DNA of 64,000 bases from Bacteroidales bacterium (GCA_014800845.1 JAAVFJ010000009.1:108660-172659), one strand, 5' to 3'. Counted from the first letter of the stretch, positions 53,864-63,140 are shown. Numbers and translations: made by a program. The notes: generated by a model from the letters alone, not told the origin.

Positions 53864-54646
53864 TTATGAGTGACAAAGCGATATAGCGGCTGACCAGGTC
53901 AATGCCACCGGAATAATTTCTACGCTGCAAAGGTAGTATAAAAATCCGATATTCTGAGCGCCTCGCGGGGAAAAAATGCGGTAGCCTTTTACTATAAATA
54001 GCAAGCGGGCCGCAATCCACGCTATCAGGGAGGGGATGAGCAGCGGCGTGAGGGCCGCGGGGTAGAAAAGGCTGAGCAGGGCCAGGGGTAGCAGCACGAG
54101 GCTCAGAAGCCCCTGGGAGGAGGAGAAGGCACGCAGCCATTGGGCTGAGATGCGGCGGTCGCGGAAGATGCGGCCAATGAAAAAATATGCAATTCGCTGG
54201 AAGAAGTAGAGCGCTACGGTGCAGAGCAGGCAGACCCCTATGGCGGGAAGCATGCGCCCGGGTGAGGCGAGCTGCGGCAGGCTCCAGTTGCACAGGCACT
54301 GCCAGAGCAGCACGCCGGCCGAGGCTATGCAGAGCAGGTTGAGCAGCCCTATGAAGGCGCTCTCGCGCATGGTGTCGGTGAAGATTTTTCCCTCGGAGGG
54401 CGGGTCGGTGAGTTCGCGCAGCAGGGAGCCGGTGTAGCGCAGGTTGCCGCGGAAGCGCACGGCTATGAGCACGAAGAGGGTGACCAGGCCGAGGATTATC
54501 CAGGAGGTGGCCGAGGTGTTGTTGTGAATCTCTGTGCCGCGGGGTGCGGGAGACGCGGGGCGCTCCATGACGATTACGGCATGCACCGGGTCGGGGGCAG
54601 GCAGGGAATCGGCGGCGAGTATGGTGTCGGTGGGTTGTGTGGGCAT
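53864..54646 (-). CDS. DUF4271 membrane protein
   Basis: A 260-residue integral membrane protein that resembles DUF4271. It has a polar N-terminal region (1-45) and about six hydrophobic segments (about 48-65, 98-118, 130-150, 170-195, 200-222 and 235-258). The C-terminal stretch NIGFLYYLCSVEIIPVALTW is typical. In Bacteroidota this family is usually encoded beside hemD, as here (54 bp away), but its function is not established. Confidence 0.8.
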   Translation of the reverse strand: MPTQPTDTILAADSLPAPDPVHAVIVMERPASPAPRGTEIHNNTSATSWIILGLVTLFVLIAVRFRGNLRYTGSLLRELTDPPSEGKIFTDTMRESAFIGLLNLLCIASAGVLLWQCLCNWSLPQLASPGRMLPAIGVCLLCTVALYFFQRIAYFFIGRIFRDRRISAQWLRAFSSSQGLLSLVLLPLALLSLFYPAALTPLLIPSLIAWIAARLLFIVKGYRIFSPRGAQNIGFLYYLCSVEIIPVALTWSAAISLCHS

Positions 54647-54664
54647 TTCCGGGAGATGTTGAGG

Positions 54665-55669
54665 TTACTTGAGCCAGCCGGCTTTACGGTACCACTCCAC
54701 TGAGCGGCGTATGCCCTCGCGCAGGTCTACGCGGGGGGAGAAGCCAAAATCGCGCACGGCGTCGGAGATGTCGGCGTTCCAGTTGCGCTGACGCAGTATG
54801 TGGTATTTGTCGGGGTTGAGAGTGAGGGGTTTGTGCTTCATGCGTCCTATGACGCCGCCGGCTGTGCAGACTATTTTCAGTATCCACAGCGGGGCCTTGA
54901 GGGGGAGCACCTGGCGTTTGCCTAAGGCTTCGGCGCTCATGGTGCGAAATTCGCGCTGGGTGTAGGCGCGCGGTTCGGCTATAAGATAGACTCTTCCGGT
55001 GGGGGCTTTCTGCAAGGCGTCGGCTATGGCGCAGGCCAGGTCCTCGACGTAGATGAAGGTGAGCAGCTGGCGGCGGAAGCCTACGGAGAAGTCTATGCCT
55101 GAGGCTATGGACTTGAACATGAGGAAGTAATCGCGCTCATGAGGACCGTAGATGCCTGTGCAGCGGAAGATTATGTAGGGCACGCCGGAGGATTGCAGCA
55201 GGAGCTCGGCCTTGAGTTTTGAGGCACCGTAGCGGGTGTCGGGCGCGGGTATGTCGGTGGTTCGGAAGGGTGTGTATCCCCGCTCGTCCCCTTTGCCCAT
55301 CACGGACAGGGAGCTGATGTAGAGGAACTTATCGGGAGTGAGCGAGGTGTGGGTGAAGGCATCGAGCACGCGGCGGAGAATGTCGTGGTTCACGGCATTA
55401 AACTCGCTGAATGTCAGCGCTTTTGTGGCTCCGAGATTGTAGATTACGTATTGGAATCTCACTCCGGCGCTTTGCAGGGTGGCGGCTATGGCGGCAGTGT
55501 CGTCGAAATCAAACGTGAGGAAGCGTATGGCCGGGTCGGTAAGAAAGGCACGTGAGGTGGTTTCGCGCACACCGGCGTAGACCTGCCAGCCGCGACGCAG
55601 ACATTCGTTTACTATGAAACCGCCGGTGAAACCGCCGGCGCCTATTACTAATACGCTGATATTGCTCAT
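54665..55669 (-). CDS. NAD-dependent epimerase/dehydratase family protein
   Basis: Short-chain dehydrogenase of the extended type, 334 residues from the ATG at 55669 (MSNISVLVIGAGGFTGGFIV). A GTG at 55723 would add 18 residues from the leader. The cofactor motif is GAGGFTGG (about 10-17) and the catalytic Tyr-x3-Lys is in TRYGASKLKAELLL. YISSLSVMGKGD and FRCTGIYGPHERD fit sugar epimerases or hydroxysteroid-type dehydrogenases. The substrate is unknown. It lies just downstream of the second small RNA and upstream of the DUF4271 gene (18 bp). Confidence 0.85.
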   Translation of the reverse strand: MSNISVLVIGAGGFTGGFIVNECLRRGWQVYAGVRETTSRAFLTDPAIRFLTFDFDDTAAIAATLQSAGVRFQYVIYNLGATKALTFSEFNAVNHDILRRVLDAFTHTSLTPDKFLYISSLSVMGKGDERGYTPFRTTDIPAPDTRYGASKLKAELLLQSSGVPYIIFRCTGIYGPHERDYFLMFKSIASGIDFSVGFRRQLLTFIYVEDLACAIADALQKAPTGRVYLIAEPRAYTQREFRTMSAEALGKRQVLPLKAPLWILKIVCTAGGVIGRMKHKPLTLNPDKYHILRQRNWNADISDAVRDFGFSPRVDLREGIRRSVEWYRKAGWLK

Positions 55670-55731
55670 GTTACGTTGCCTATTTTTTTTAAGAATGTAG
55701 AGCTGCTGAATGGCTCTTGACACTCTCGTAT

Positions 55732-55805
55732 ATACATAAAAAAAAAGATTAATTGTCTCACGACAACTAATCCTCTAACCTTAAATCTAATACCATGAAA
55801 AACAC
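55732..55805 (-). ncRNA. Candidate small RNA, copy 2 of a two-member family
   Basis: On the minus strand, after the promoter at 55840-55810 come the conserved core TTTTTCATGGTATTAGATTT and AAGGTTA, then a hairpin with 11-bp arms (55772-55762 with 55757-55747, loop GTGA) and nine T. The layout and core match the plus-strand unit at 5068-5138. The epimerase gene begins 63 bases further on, so the unit might also act as a leader attenuator there. Confidence 0.65.
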
Positions 55806-55809
55806 GGTG

Positions 55810-55840
55810 CAAAATTAGCACTATATTTTTACCTGGCAAA
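55810..55840 (-). promoter_or_regulatory. Promoter of small RNA copy 2
   Basis: TTTG (55840-55837), exactly 19 bases, then TAATTTTG (55817-55810) on the minus strand. Confidence 0.75.
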
Positions 55841-55938
55841 ATTTTAAGGTCTTAAATAAGCCAATTTAGATTTATTTAACATTTGAGAGTATATTATCGT
55901 AGTCTCTTCCATCGTTGGGCGTGGTCGTCATTGCCTCG

Positions 55939-56110
55939 GTCAGCGTGGTCGGAGGTTGGAAACCTCCTCTCCATGCGCCCACGCGCGACCCTGGCAAAAT
56001 AGCCGCCACGCATGGAGAGGAGGTTTCCAACCTCCGACCACGCTGACTCTGGCAAAATGGGTGCCACGCATGGAGCCACGCAGAGCCCGGCAAAATGGGT
56101 GCCTCGGCAT
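55939..56110. repeat. 39-bp perfect inverted repeat plus short direct repeats
   Basis: 55939-55977 and 56009-56047 are exact reverse complements across 39 bp, with a 31-bp spacer. The arms contain the GGAGGTTGGAAACCTCC palindrome of the 51-kb repeats. A second pattern, a GGCAAAAT...GCCACGCATGG unit, occurs three times between 55993 and 56110. The rest of 55850-55938 is AT-rich and shows no gene. Confidence 0.9.
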
Positions 56111-56116
56111 GGGGGG

Positions 56117-58873
56117 TTAGTGGGCGGAGAGCCAGTCGGGGCCTTCGCCTATGGAGGCGGTGAGGGGCACTCGGCCGCTGTAGGCGCCCTGCATTTCGGT
56201 GCGCACTATCTCGCGCAGTCGGGGGAGCTCGGCGGGGAGGGCGTCGAAGTTCAATTCGTCGTGAACCTGCATTATCATGCGCGAGGCCATCTGCTCCTCC
56301 TTCATGCGGCGGGCTATGCGCACCATGGCTATCTTGATGATGTCGGCGGCGGAGCCCTGTATGGGGGCGTTCACGGCGTTGCGCTCGGCGTAGCCGCGCA
56401 CGGTCGGGTTGCGCGAATTGATGTCGGGCAACGGACGGCGGCGCCCGTGGATGGTGCTGACGTAGCCCTGTTCGCGCGCTTTCTCTATGGAGTCGCTTAT
56501 GTATTTATGGATGGTGGGGAAGGTGACGAAGTAGTTATCTATCAGCTGCTTGGCTTCGGCACGGGGGATGCCCAGACGCTGACTCAGGCCGAAGGCCGAG
56601 ATGCCGTAGAGTATTCCGAAATTGGCCGTCTTGGCGTGGCGGCGCTGCTCGGCGCTTACCTGCTCGGGTGTGGTGTGGTAGATCTTTGCGGCCGTTATGG
56701 CGTGGATGTCGCGCTCATGCAGGAAGGCGTCAATCATATCGGTGTCGGCAGCGAAGTCGGCCACCAGTCGCAGCTCAATCTGGGAGTAGTCAGCCGAGAG
56801 GAACACGTTGCCCGGCGAGGGGATGAAGGCGCGGCGTATCTCGCGACCCACCTCCTCGCGCACCGGTATGTTCTGCAGGTTGGGATCGGATGAGGATATG
56901 CGTCCGGTGGCCGTCACGGTCTGATTGTAGGTGGTGTGTATGCGTCCGGTTGCGGGGTTGATGGTGGTGGGGAGCGCCGTCAGATAGGTGTTGAGCAGCT
57001 TGCGCAGGCGGCGGTGAAGGAGTATCTGCCCCACGATGGGTGAGAGATGGGAGATTTTCTCAAGCTCCTCCTCGGAGGTAGAATACTGGCCTGTCTTGGT
57101 CTTCTTGGGTTTGTCGGCAAGCTGCATCTTGTCGAAGAGAATTTCGCCTACCTTGGCGGGGCTGCCTATGTTGAACTCCTCGCCTGCCAGCTCGAAAATC
57201 TCGCTCTCTATCTGAGCAATGCGGGCGGTGAGGTCGGCGGCGGCATCATTGAGGGCCTGCACATCAACACGCACACCGGTAATCTCCATGTCGGCGAGCA
57301 CTATGATGAGTGGCAACTCTATCTCTTCCAGCAGGGGGAGCATCTGTTTCTCCTCAATCTGCCTGAGCAGGGGCTCGCGCAGCATAAGCGCCACGCGGCT
57401 GCAGGCGGCGGCATAGGTGGCGAGACGGTCGGCGGGGAGCTGCGAGAGGGTGCCCTTCTTGCCGGCCACGCTATCGAGGGTGGGTAGGTCGAGGTTGAGC
57501 ACCGAGGAGGCTATGAGGGGCAGGGAGTGGCGCATGTCGGGGTTGAGAATGTAGTGGGCCACTGTCACGTCGAAATAGCGCCCCGGGGCAAACTCCCGTC
57601 CGCACAGGTTGCGCAGGCAGACGTAGTCACGCTTCACTTCGGCGCTGACCACCTCCGTAGAGGCTTTGTAGATGCGTGTGAGGGCCTCGGGGGCGCCGGG
57701 CAGGGATGCGGGTATCCAATAGGATTTTCCGGGCTCAGAGGGGAGCGAGAGGCTCCAGCCGAGGGTGCGCGCCGTCATGTCGGCTTCCCCTTCGGCGGCG
57801 GTGAAGAGGCCTACGCGCTCCTCTCTCTCGGCGCGCGTCATGAGGGCTTCCAGGGCTGCGGGGTCGGCGATTATTTCGGCTGTTTCGGAGAGCTGGGAGG
57901 ATTCGGCGACTTCGGAAGGCTCGGTGTTCTCCCCGGGCTCGGAAAGGTCGTCGAAGAGGCCGGGCTGCTGCGCGGGGGCTGCGGGCTTGAGGCGGCGCTT
58001 CACTCGCTCTATGAGGGTGCGGAATTCCAGCTCGCGGAAGATTTCAAACAGCAGCTCGGTGTCCGGCTCGCGGCGCACCAGCTCGGCGGGCTCGGCCGCC
58101 ACGGGCACATCGGTGCGGATGGTGGCCAGGAATTTGGAGAAGAGTATCTGCTCCTCGTTCTCCTGCACTTTCTTCTTCAGCACCCCCTTCAGTGTGTCGG
58201 ATGAGGCTATCAGATTGTCGACGGAACCATATTCGGCTATGAGCTTCTGGGCGGTCTTCTCCCCTACTCCGGGGCAGCCGGGTATGTTGTCAATCTTGTC
58301 GCCCATCAGAGCGAGCAGATCTATCACCTGGCGGGGGGAGCTGATGCCGTAGCGCTCACACACCTGCTCGGGACCGCGCAACTCAAATTCGCCGCCGCGG
58401 TAGGCGGGCTTGTATTGGAGTATGGTGGGGGTGACGAGCTGCCCGAAATCCTTGTCGGGGGTCATCATGTAGGTCACGAATCCCTGCTCCGAGGAGCGGG
58501 TGGCCATGGTGCCTATCACGTCGTCGGCCTCGAAGCCCTCCACCTCCAGCACCGGGATGCGGTAAGCCTCGATGATGCGCTTAATGATGGGCACGGCCAG
58601 GCGTATATCCTCGGGGGTAGCCTCGCGCTCACCCTTGTATTGCTCGAAAGCCTCGTGGCGGAAGGTGGGTCCCTGCGGATCGAAGCAGACGGCTATGTGG
58701 CTCGGATTCTCCTTGCGCAGAAGTTCCTCGAGGGTGTTGACGAAGCCGAAGATGGCCGAGGTGTTGAAGCCCGACGAGGTGATGCGCGGCATGCGAATCA
58801 GCGCATAATAGGCGCGAAAGATAAGCGCATAAGCATCAAGCAGAAACAGGCGGGGGGTATGCTGATTTTCCAT
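56117..58873 (-). CDS. polA: DNA polymerase I
   Basis: Repair and Okazaki-fragment polymerase, 918 residues. The 5'-3' exonuclease domain (about 1-290) has LFLLDAYALIFRAYYALIR and the DKDFGQLV motif. A 3'-5' exonuclease-like domain (about 330-540) follows, in which several usual catalytic acids are hard to find. The polymerase domain (about 550-918) has motif A SADYSQIELRLVADFA, motif B RRHAKTANFGILYGIS and motif C QVHDELNFD. A possible loss of proofreading residues should be checked by alignment. Confidence 0.96.
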   Translation of the reverse strand: MENQHTPRLFLLDAYALIFRAYYALIRMPRITSSGFNTSAIFGFVNTLEELLRKENPSHIAVCFDPQGPTFRHEAFEQYKGEREATPEDIRLAVPIIKRIIEAYRIPVLEVEGFEADDVIGTMATRSSEQGFVTYMMTPDKDFGQLVTPTILQYKPAYRGGEFELRGPEQVCERYGISSPRQVIDLLALMGDKIDNIPGCPGVGEKTAQKLIAEYGSVDNLIASSDTLKGVLKKKVQENEEQILFSKFLATIRTDVPVAAEPAELVRREPDTELLFEIFRELEFRTLIERVKRRLKPAAPAQQPGLFDDLSEPGENTEPSEVAESSQLSETAEIIADPAALEALMTRAEREERVGLFTAAEGEADMTARTLGWSLSLPSEPGKSYWIPASLPGAPEALTRIYKASTEVVSAEVKRDYVCLRNLCGREFAPGRYFDVTVAHYILNPDMRHSLPLIASSVLNLDLPTLDSVAGKKGTLSQLPADRLATYAAACSRVALMLREPLLRQIEEKQMLPLLEEIELPLIIVLADMEITGVRVDVQALNDAAADLTARIAQIESEIFELAGEEFNIGSPAKVGEILFDKMQLADKPKKTKTGQYSTSEEELEKISHLSPIVGQILLHRRLRKLLNTYLTALPTTINPATGRIHTTYNQTVTATGRISSSDPNLQNIPVREEVGREIRRAFIPSPGNVFLSADYSQIELRLVADFAADTDMIDAFLHERDIHAITAAKIYHTTPEQVSAEQRRHAKTANFGILYGISAFGLSQRLGIPRAEAKQLIDNYFVTFPTIHKYISDSIEKAREQGYVSTIHGRRRPLPDINSRNPTVRGYAERNAVNAPIQGSAADIIKIAMVRIARRMKEEQMASRMIMQVHDELNFDALPAELPRLREIVRTEMQGAYSGRVPLTASIGEGPDWLSAH

Positions 58874-58880
58874 TATTTTT

Positions 58881-60644
58881 TTAGTTTATGGTATTTTTGG
58901 GGAGGGTGTCGATGCGCTCTATCGGGAGGCCGAAGGAGGCAAACGGTATGGTGAACCATTCCAGCTCGTAGAGGTAGATTGTGTCAAGGCCTTGGGGTAT
59001 GGAGTGGCGCCGACGTATTTCGGGGGTGACGAGTATGGGCTTCTGATAGAGCACTATGTGGCGGTCGCTTCGTATCTCTTTCTGGAAGCTCTGGCGCAGT
59101 CGCCACCAGGGGAAACGCACCCGGCCGCGGGTGGCCCGCTCTCCTTGGGGTGTGCGCGGATCGCCCATGAGCATCTGGCTCCATTGGCCCAGACGCAGCG
59201 GCGAGTACATGGTAGCGCCGGAGGTAGGGTGCAGCTGCGCAGTGCCGGGGATGGCGGGCAACTGAGTGAGGGGGGTGAGCGAATCGCGTTCGGCCAGCAG
59301 GGCTACCTGTCGGAAGTCGTAAGGTAGGTCGGGCAAGGAGCTGCGCAGGCGAGTGGCATAGGTGTGATAGGAAAGTCCCAGGATGCTTTCATGCACCGTA
59401 ATGGGTATGTCAAGCGCCCACCAGGGCAGATGCTCAGGGTCGGTAGTGTCGGCGTAGACGAGCGGGGAGCGTGAGCTCACATACCTGTCGGCCACGAGGC
59501 GCATTTCGGCTGTGAGGCGCTGCTGCAGCACCCCTACAGCACCCATCCACGCGGCCATAAGCACCAGCAGCGACGCTGCGAATGATTTGCCGGCTATCTG
59601 CCACCCCTTGCCGCGGGGCAGATGTACTCCGCGCAGCAGCCGAGCCATGCTGACTATACAGAGCAGGATGCCGAGCCACGCGCCGCGCAACATGTTGTCG
59701 TAGACAAGAAACACCACCATGGCGCTCACAAAGGTGCCCACAAGCACCGGCCAGGTGAAGCGCCACCAGAGGCGGAAGCGGCGCCGCGGCAGCAGCCATG
59801 CGGCAAGAGGGGCACTCAGGGCGGTGATGGTGAGCATGGGCCAGCGGATTATCAGCGCATGCACCAAGCCGAAGAGCCAGATATGATGGAAGATATTGCC
59901 GTCGCTGCTGCGCAGGAACACTGCCGGCGAGAGGGTCACGAACAGGGAGCCGAGAGCGTAGCAGATGCTGGGCCACATGAAGTGCCCCTGCCAGCCGCGG
60001 CGCAGCAGCTTCATGACACACCAGCAGAAGAGTGCCACACACATGGTCAGCGACAACCCTTCGTGCATCATGCCGGCCAGGCACGCCAGCAGGCTTACGG
60101 CCCATGTCTTTCCGCGCCCGGTGAGCAACAGCAGAAGAAGCCACAGACTCAGAGCCGCTCCCCCCACATAGTTGAGAGCGAAAGTGGAGGCCAGCATAAA
60201 TTCATGCCAGGGTAGAAACCACCAGATAGCCGCACACATCAGCATGCAGGCCAACGGACGCCGCTGCCACCCCCGGCCGAGACCGAGACGCAGCGTGAGC
60301 AGAAACATAGCCGTGAGCGCCACGGCATCGAGCATCTCGGTGAACCATCTCGGCCATAGGTTCGCTAAAAATATCAGAGCCGACCCGAGGCGCGCGTTGC
60401 CCCAATAGAAGTAATGAAGATGTATGGAGTCTATGACCTGCCTGAAGGTGGTGATCTCACTCCCCTCGCAGTAATTGAACTCCACGCTGTAGGGCTCTCG
60501 GCCCGTAAACTCATGAAGGTAGAAGAAATCATCATTCTGAGCCCCGGCAGCCATATACCAGAACAGAGCACCGAGAAACAGCACTCCCCCCAGGAAAAGC
60601 ACCGGCAGGTTGCTCCGGCTGAACAGTTTCTTCAATCCATTCAT
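58881..60644 (-). CDS. DUF6056-like polytopic membrane protein
   Basis: A 587-residue membrane protein with about ten hydrophobic segments in residues 15-375 and a soluble C-terminal region (about 385-587). It resembles DUF6056, a family of glycosyltransferase-like (GT-C style) membrane proteins of unknown function. QNDDFFYLHEFTGREP (about 36-51) has an acidic DD pair after the first helix, as in GT-C enzymes, and WWFLPWHEFMLAST is typical. It overlaps nadA by 4 bp and precedes polA by 7 bp, so nadA, this gene and polA form one operon. The substrate is unknown. Confidence 0.72.
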   Translation of the reverse strand: MNGLKKLFSRSNLPVLFLGGVLFLGALFWYMAAGAQNDDFFYLHEFTGREPYSVEFNYCEGSEITTFRQVIDSIHLHYFYWGNARLGSALIFLANLWPRWFTEMLDAVALTAMFLLTLRLGLGRGWQRRPLACMLMCAAIWWFLPWHEFMLASTFALNYVGGAALSLWLLLLLLTGRGKTWAVSLLACLAGMMHEGLSLTMCVALFCWCVMKLLRRGWQGHFMWPSICYALGSLFVTLSPAVFLRSSDGNIFHHIWLFGLVHALIIRWPMLTITALSAPLAAWLLPRRRFRLWWRFTWPVLVGTFVSAMVVFLVYDNMLRGAWLGILLCIVSMARLLRGVHLPRGKGWQIAGKSFAASLLVLMAAWMGAVGVLQQRLTAEMRLVADRYVSSRSPLVYADTTDPEHLPWWALDIPITVHESILGLSYHTYATRLRSSLPDLPYDFRQVALLAERDSLTPLTQLPAIPGTAQLHPTSGATMYSPLRLGQWSQMLMGDPRTPQGERATRGRVRFPWWRLRQSFQKEIRSDRHIVLYQKPILVTPEIRRRHSIPQGLDTIYLYELEWFTIPFASFGLPIERIDTLPKNTIN

Positions 60645-61579
60645 TTGCTAAGCTCCAGCATGCGTTCTATGGGTTTCACAGCCAGAGCGGCCACTTCGGG
60701 GTCTACGGTCACCTCCGGCTCCCCGCTGCGCAGCGCCTCAAGCACGCCGCGGAGCGTGCCCAGCTTCATGTATTCACACTCGTTGCACTGGCACTCCGCA
60801 TCCTCAGCCGGAGCGGGCAGGAAAGTCTTCTGCGGACAGGCACGCTGCATCTCGTGGAGAATACCGCTCTCTGTCACTACTATATATTTGTCGGCCTCAT
60901 CCTCGCGGGCGAAAGCCAGCAGGGCGGCAGTGGAGCCCACCTTGTCGGCCACAATCTGCAGCTGACGCTTGCACTCGGGGTGCACAAGAATCTTGGCGCC
61001 GGGGTTCTGCTTCTTCATGTCCAGAATGGCCTGGAGCGAAAAGCGGTCATGCACATGGCAGGCACCGGGCCAGAGCACCATGTCGCGCCCGGTCACGGAA
61101 TTGATGTAGCCACCCAGATTCTTGTCGGGACCGAAGATAATCTTCTCATCGGCCGGGAGCGACTCCACAATCTTGAGCGCATTGCCTGAAGTGACCACTA
61201 TGTCGGTGAGAGCCTTCACGGCCGCCGAGGTGTTGACGTAGCTGATGACCGTGTGGTCCGGATGCTCCTCTACAAACTTACGGAAAGCACCGGCCTCGCA
61301 ACTGTCAGCCAGCGAGCAGCCCGCCTCGCGTCCGCCGGGCACCACCACCTTTTTGTCGGGGCAGAGAATCTTGGCCGTCTCCCCCATGAAGTGTACGCCA
61401 CACATCACAATCATGTCGGCATCCGTCTGCGCGGCAAACTGCGCGAGGGCCAGCGAATCGCCAATGCGATCGGCTATGTCCTGCACCTCTTCACGCTGAT
61501 AATAGTGAGCCATGACGATGGCATTCTTCTCCTTCTTCAGTCGGTTGATTTCCGAGATAATGGCTGCAGAGTCTTCCAT
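60641..61579 (-). CDS. nadA: Quinolinate synthase
   Basis: 4Fe-4S enzyme that condenses iminoaspartate with dihydroxyacetone phosphate to quinolinate in NAD synthesis. It has 312 residues. Cluster and active-site regions are VMCGVHFMGETAKILCPDK (about 78-96), GACHVHDRFS, ILVHPECKRQ (about 195-204) and VTESGILHEMQ...CQCNECEYMKLGTL with the last cysteines. nadB and nadC are not in the window. The gene is first in an operon with the DUF6056-like gene and polA. Confidence 0.96.
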   Translation of the reverse strand: MEDSAAIISEINRLKKEKNAIVMAHYYQREEVQDIADRIGDSLALAQFAAQTDADMIVMCGVHFMGETAKILCPDKKVVVPGGREAGCSLADSCEAGAFRKFVEEHPDHTVISYVNTSAAVKALTDIVVTSGNALKIVESLPADEKIIFGPDKNLGGYINSVTGRDMVLWPGACHVHDRFSLQAILDMKKQNPGAKILVHPECKRQLQIVADKVGSTAALLAFAREDEADKYIVVTESGILHEMQRACPQKTFLPAPAEDAECQCNECEYMKLGTLRGVLEALRSGEPEVTVDPEVAALAVKPIERMLELSK

Positions 61580-61636
61580 ATATTATTAGAGAATTAATTT
61601 TTTAATTTATAAAAGGATTAATATTACTACTATCCC

Positions 61637-61978
61637 TGTAGATAAGGTAAATAAAAAGTTCACCGAAAATTTGTTAAAATCAGTTATCTTCATCGGGCGA
61701 GCCCTTATCTACGTTCTGTCTACACGGGCCGAGACTGAAATCCAGCGATTTGTGCAGATAATCTACAGGGTGTAAATACGAGGCAAAGTTAATAAAATTT
61801 TGGCGAAGCGCTGTAAAAAAACCACCTCGGAAACGTAGAAAAGAGGGTAGAGAGAAAACAATAACCTTACTTGGAAACCTCGCCGGCATGCTGCATGAAA
61901 AATCCGGGCAGATACGCAAATCCACTTATAATAAACTCTTCCACCTCATTTCCACCCCTTATCAACACGTTATCTACA
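61637..61978. other. Cluster of DnaA-box-like 9-mers (possible origin or regulatory region)
   Basis: Five sites close to TTATCCACA lie in 342 bp: TTATCTACA on the minus strand (61637-61645), TTATCTACG (61705-61713), TAATCTACA (61759-61767), TTATCAACA (61959-61967) and TTATCTACA (61970-61978). The last two are only two bases apart. The region 61580-62011 is AT-rich in parts, has the nadA promoter and no gene. It may be a replication origin or a DnaA-controlled promoter region. Confidence 0.4.
61784..61791 (-). promoter_or_regulatory. Probable nadA promoter -7 box
   Basis: TAACTTTG on the minus strand, about 205 bases before the nadA ATG. It would give a long leader that contains two of the DnaA-box-like sites. 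Confidence 0.45.
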
Positions 61979-62011
61979 CCCCCCCACGGGCCTCCCCGGA
62001 ATCTCCCTTCC

Positions 62012-63139
62012 TCATGCTTGGAGGTCATAACGGGTAAGCCCGGCACACCCTTCCCTAACCTCCTCGATAAGCTCAAGGCACCTCTTTTCCGAGAGCTTTA
62101 TCTTCTTTCCCACAGTAATAAAATCCCCAACCCCGGGGTGACCTACTCCATTTACCGAGGTGGCGTGCTCCCCGTTGTAACCTTCAGCGCAGAGCGTAAG
62201 GTCGTAAGCCGGGGCGAGTCTCCATTGCCATCGGTTGTTATCCTTGTCCGGAAGCACGTAGAAACTGAAATTCTTGCAATGATCATCCTTGTTATCGGTG
62301 AGATAATTGAACACCATTCTGCGATACATCTGTTCCACGTCTTCATCATTTTGAGTCAGATATCCTGTCAGGGCAAGCAGGTTGGAATAATCCATAAAAG
62401 GTTCCCGTAAGGAAATGCCCAACAGGGCGCCGGCAGTAGCAGTGTGTATGCGGTTTCCATTTGAGTCAATATCAAACCGTCGGCATGCAAAATATCTGTC
62501 ATTAATTAGCCTGAAATCAGGCACAATAATGCCGGATTTACTTGCAGCCTCATTGTAGCGGGCTTCCTGTATGCCTACGTCCTGAGAATCGTAAGTGTGG
62601 CGAAATTTGACTATCCAGTTTCCGCTTGCATCAGAAAATATGGCTTTGGGTCTTGCACCCCCACTGTTTCCACTATTGTATAATAGAAGGCCGGCATCAC
62701 TGTCCTGCTGCTCCTTAAGAACTTCAAGCGCAATTTCCTGAAGTCTGTCGAAGTCAGTGATGGTCTCTTCCGGTTCGATAATTGTTGCAGGAGAATAAGT
62801 AAGAGCTCCCATGCCGTTATCTCCCACCAGAGCAAGTCTGTCCAATGATGATAGGGCTGCATCGTTTATTCCGTTACGCAGCAATGCTTTGCGGAGCAGG
62901 TAACGCCCGTAGCCGTCTGGGAGACTATCTTCAAATATGCCAAAATTACCATAAAAAGGGAGAGGTTTGGCAATGAATAGCCCCGGTTTTAAAGGGAGCT
63001 CAAAAGGGGAAATACTGAATCCGTGGGCGAGCCACTCCTTATCATATTCAAATACGTTAAGACGATTGTCAGGCGTAACTGATAGGATGCCTACCGGTTG
63101 ACCATGAAATTTAACCTCAAGTTTTTCAATCCTTTTCAT
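62012..63139 (-). CDS. hipA: HipA-like kinase
   Basis: A 375-residue HipA-family protein. HipA toxins are Ser/Thr kinases that phosphorylate glutamyl-tRNA synthetase; the target of this one is unknown. The sequence has PFELPLKPG in the N-subdomain, SGGARPKA (about 165-172), the catalytic-type NYLTDNKDDHCKNFSF (about 277-292, with Asp and Asn) and the metal-site WRLAPAYDLT (about 307-316). All key residues look present. A mobile element of 191 bp lies directly before the start codon and separates it from hipB. Confidence 0.9.
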   Translation of the reverse strand: MKRIEKLEVKFHGQPVGILSVTPDNRLNVFEYDKEWLAHGFSISPFELPLKPGLFIAKPLPFYGNFGIFEDSLPDGYGRYLLRKALLRNGINDAALSSLDRLALVGDNGMGALTYSPATIIEPEETITDFDRLQEIALEVLKEQQDSDAGLLLYNSGNSGGARPKAIFSDASGNWIVKFRHTYDSQDVGIQEARYNEAASKSGIIVPDFRLINDRYFACRRFDIDSNGNRIHTATAGALLGISLREPFMDYSNLLALTGYLTQNDEDVEQMYRRMVFNYLTDNKDDHCKNFSFYVLPDKDNNRWQWRLAPAYDLTLCAEGYNGEHATSVNGVGHPGVGDFITVGKKIKLSEKRCLELIEEVREGCAGLTRYDLQA

Positions 63140-63140
63140 A

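Noticed and set aside
53835..54299. Alternative 154-codon frame within the DUF4271 gene
   Set aside because: Overlaps the membrane protein frame almost entirely. Its proline-rich translation has no membrane or domain pattern, while the other frame matches a known hemD neighbour.
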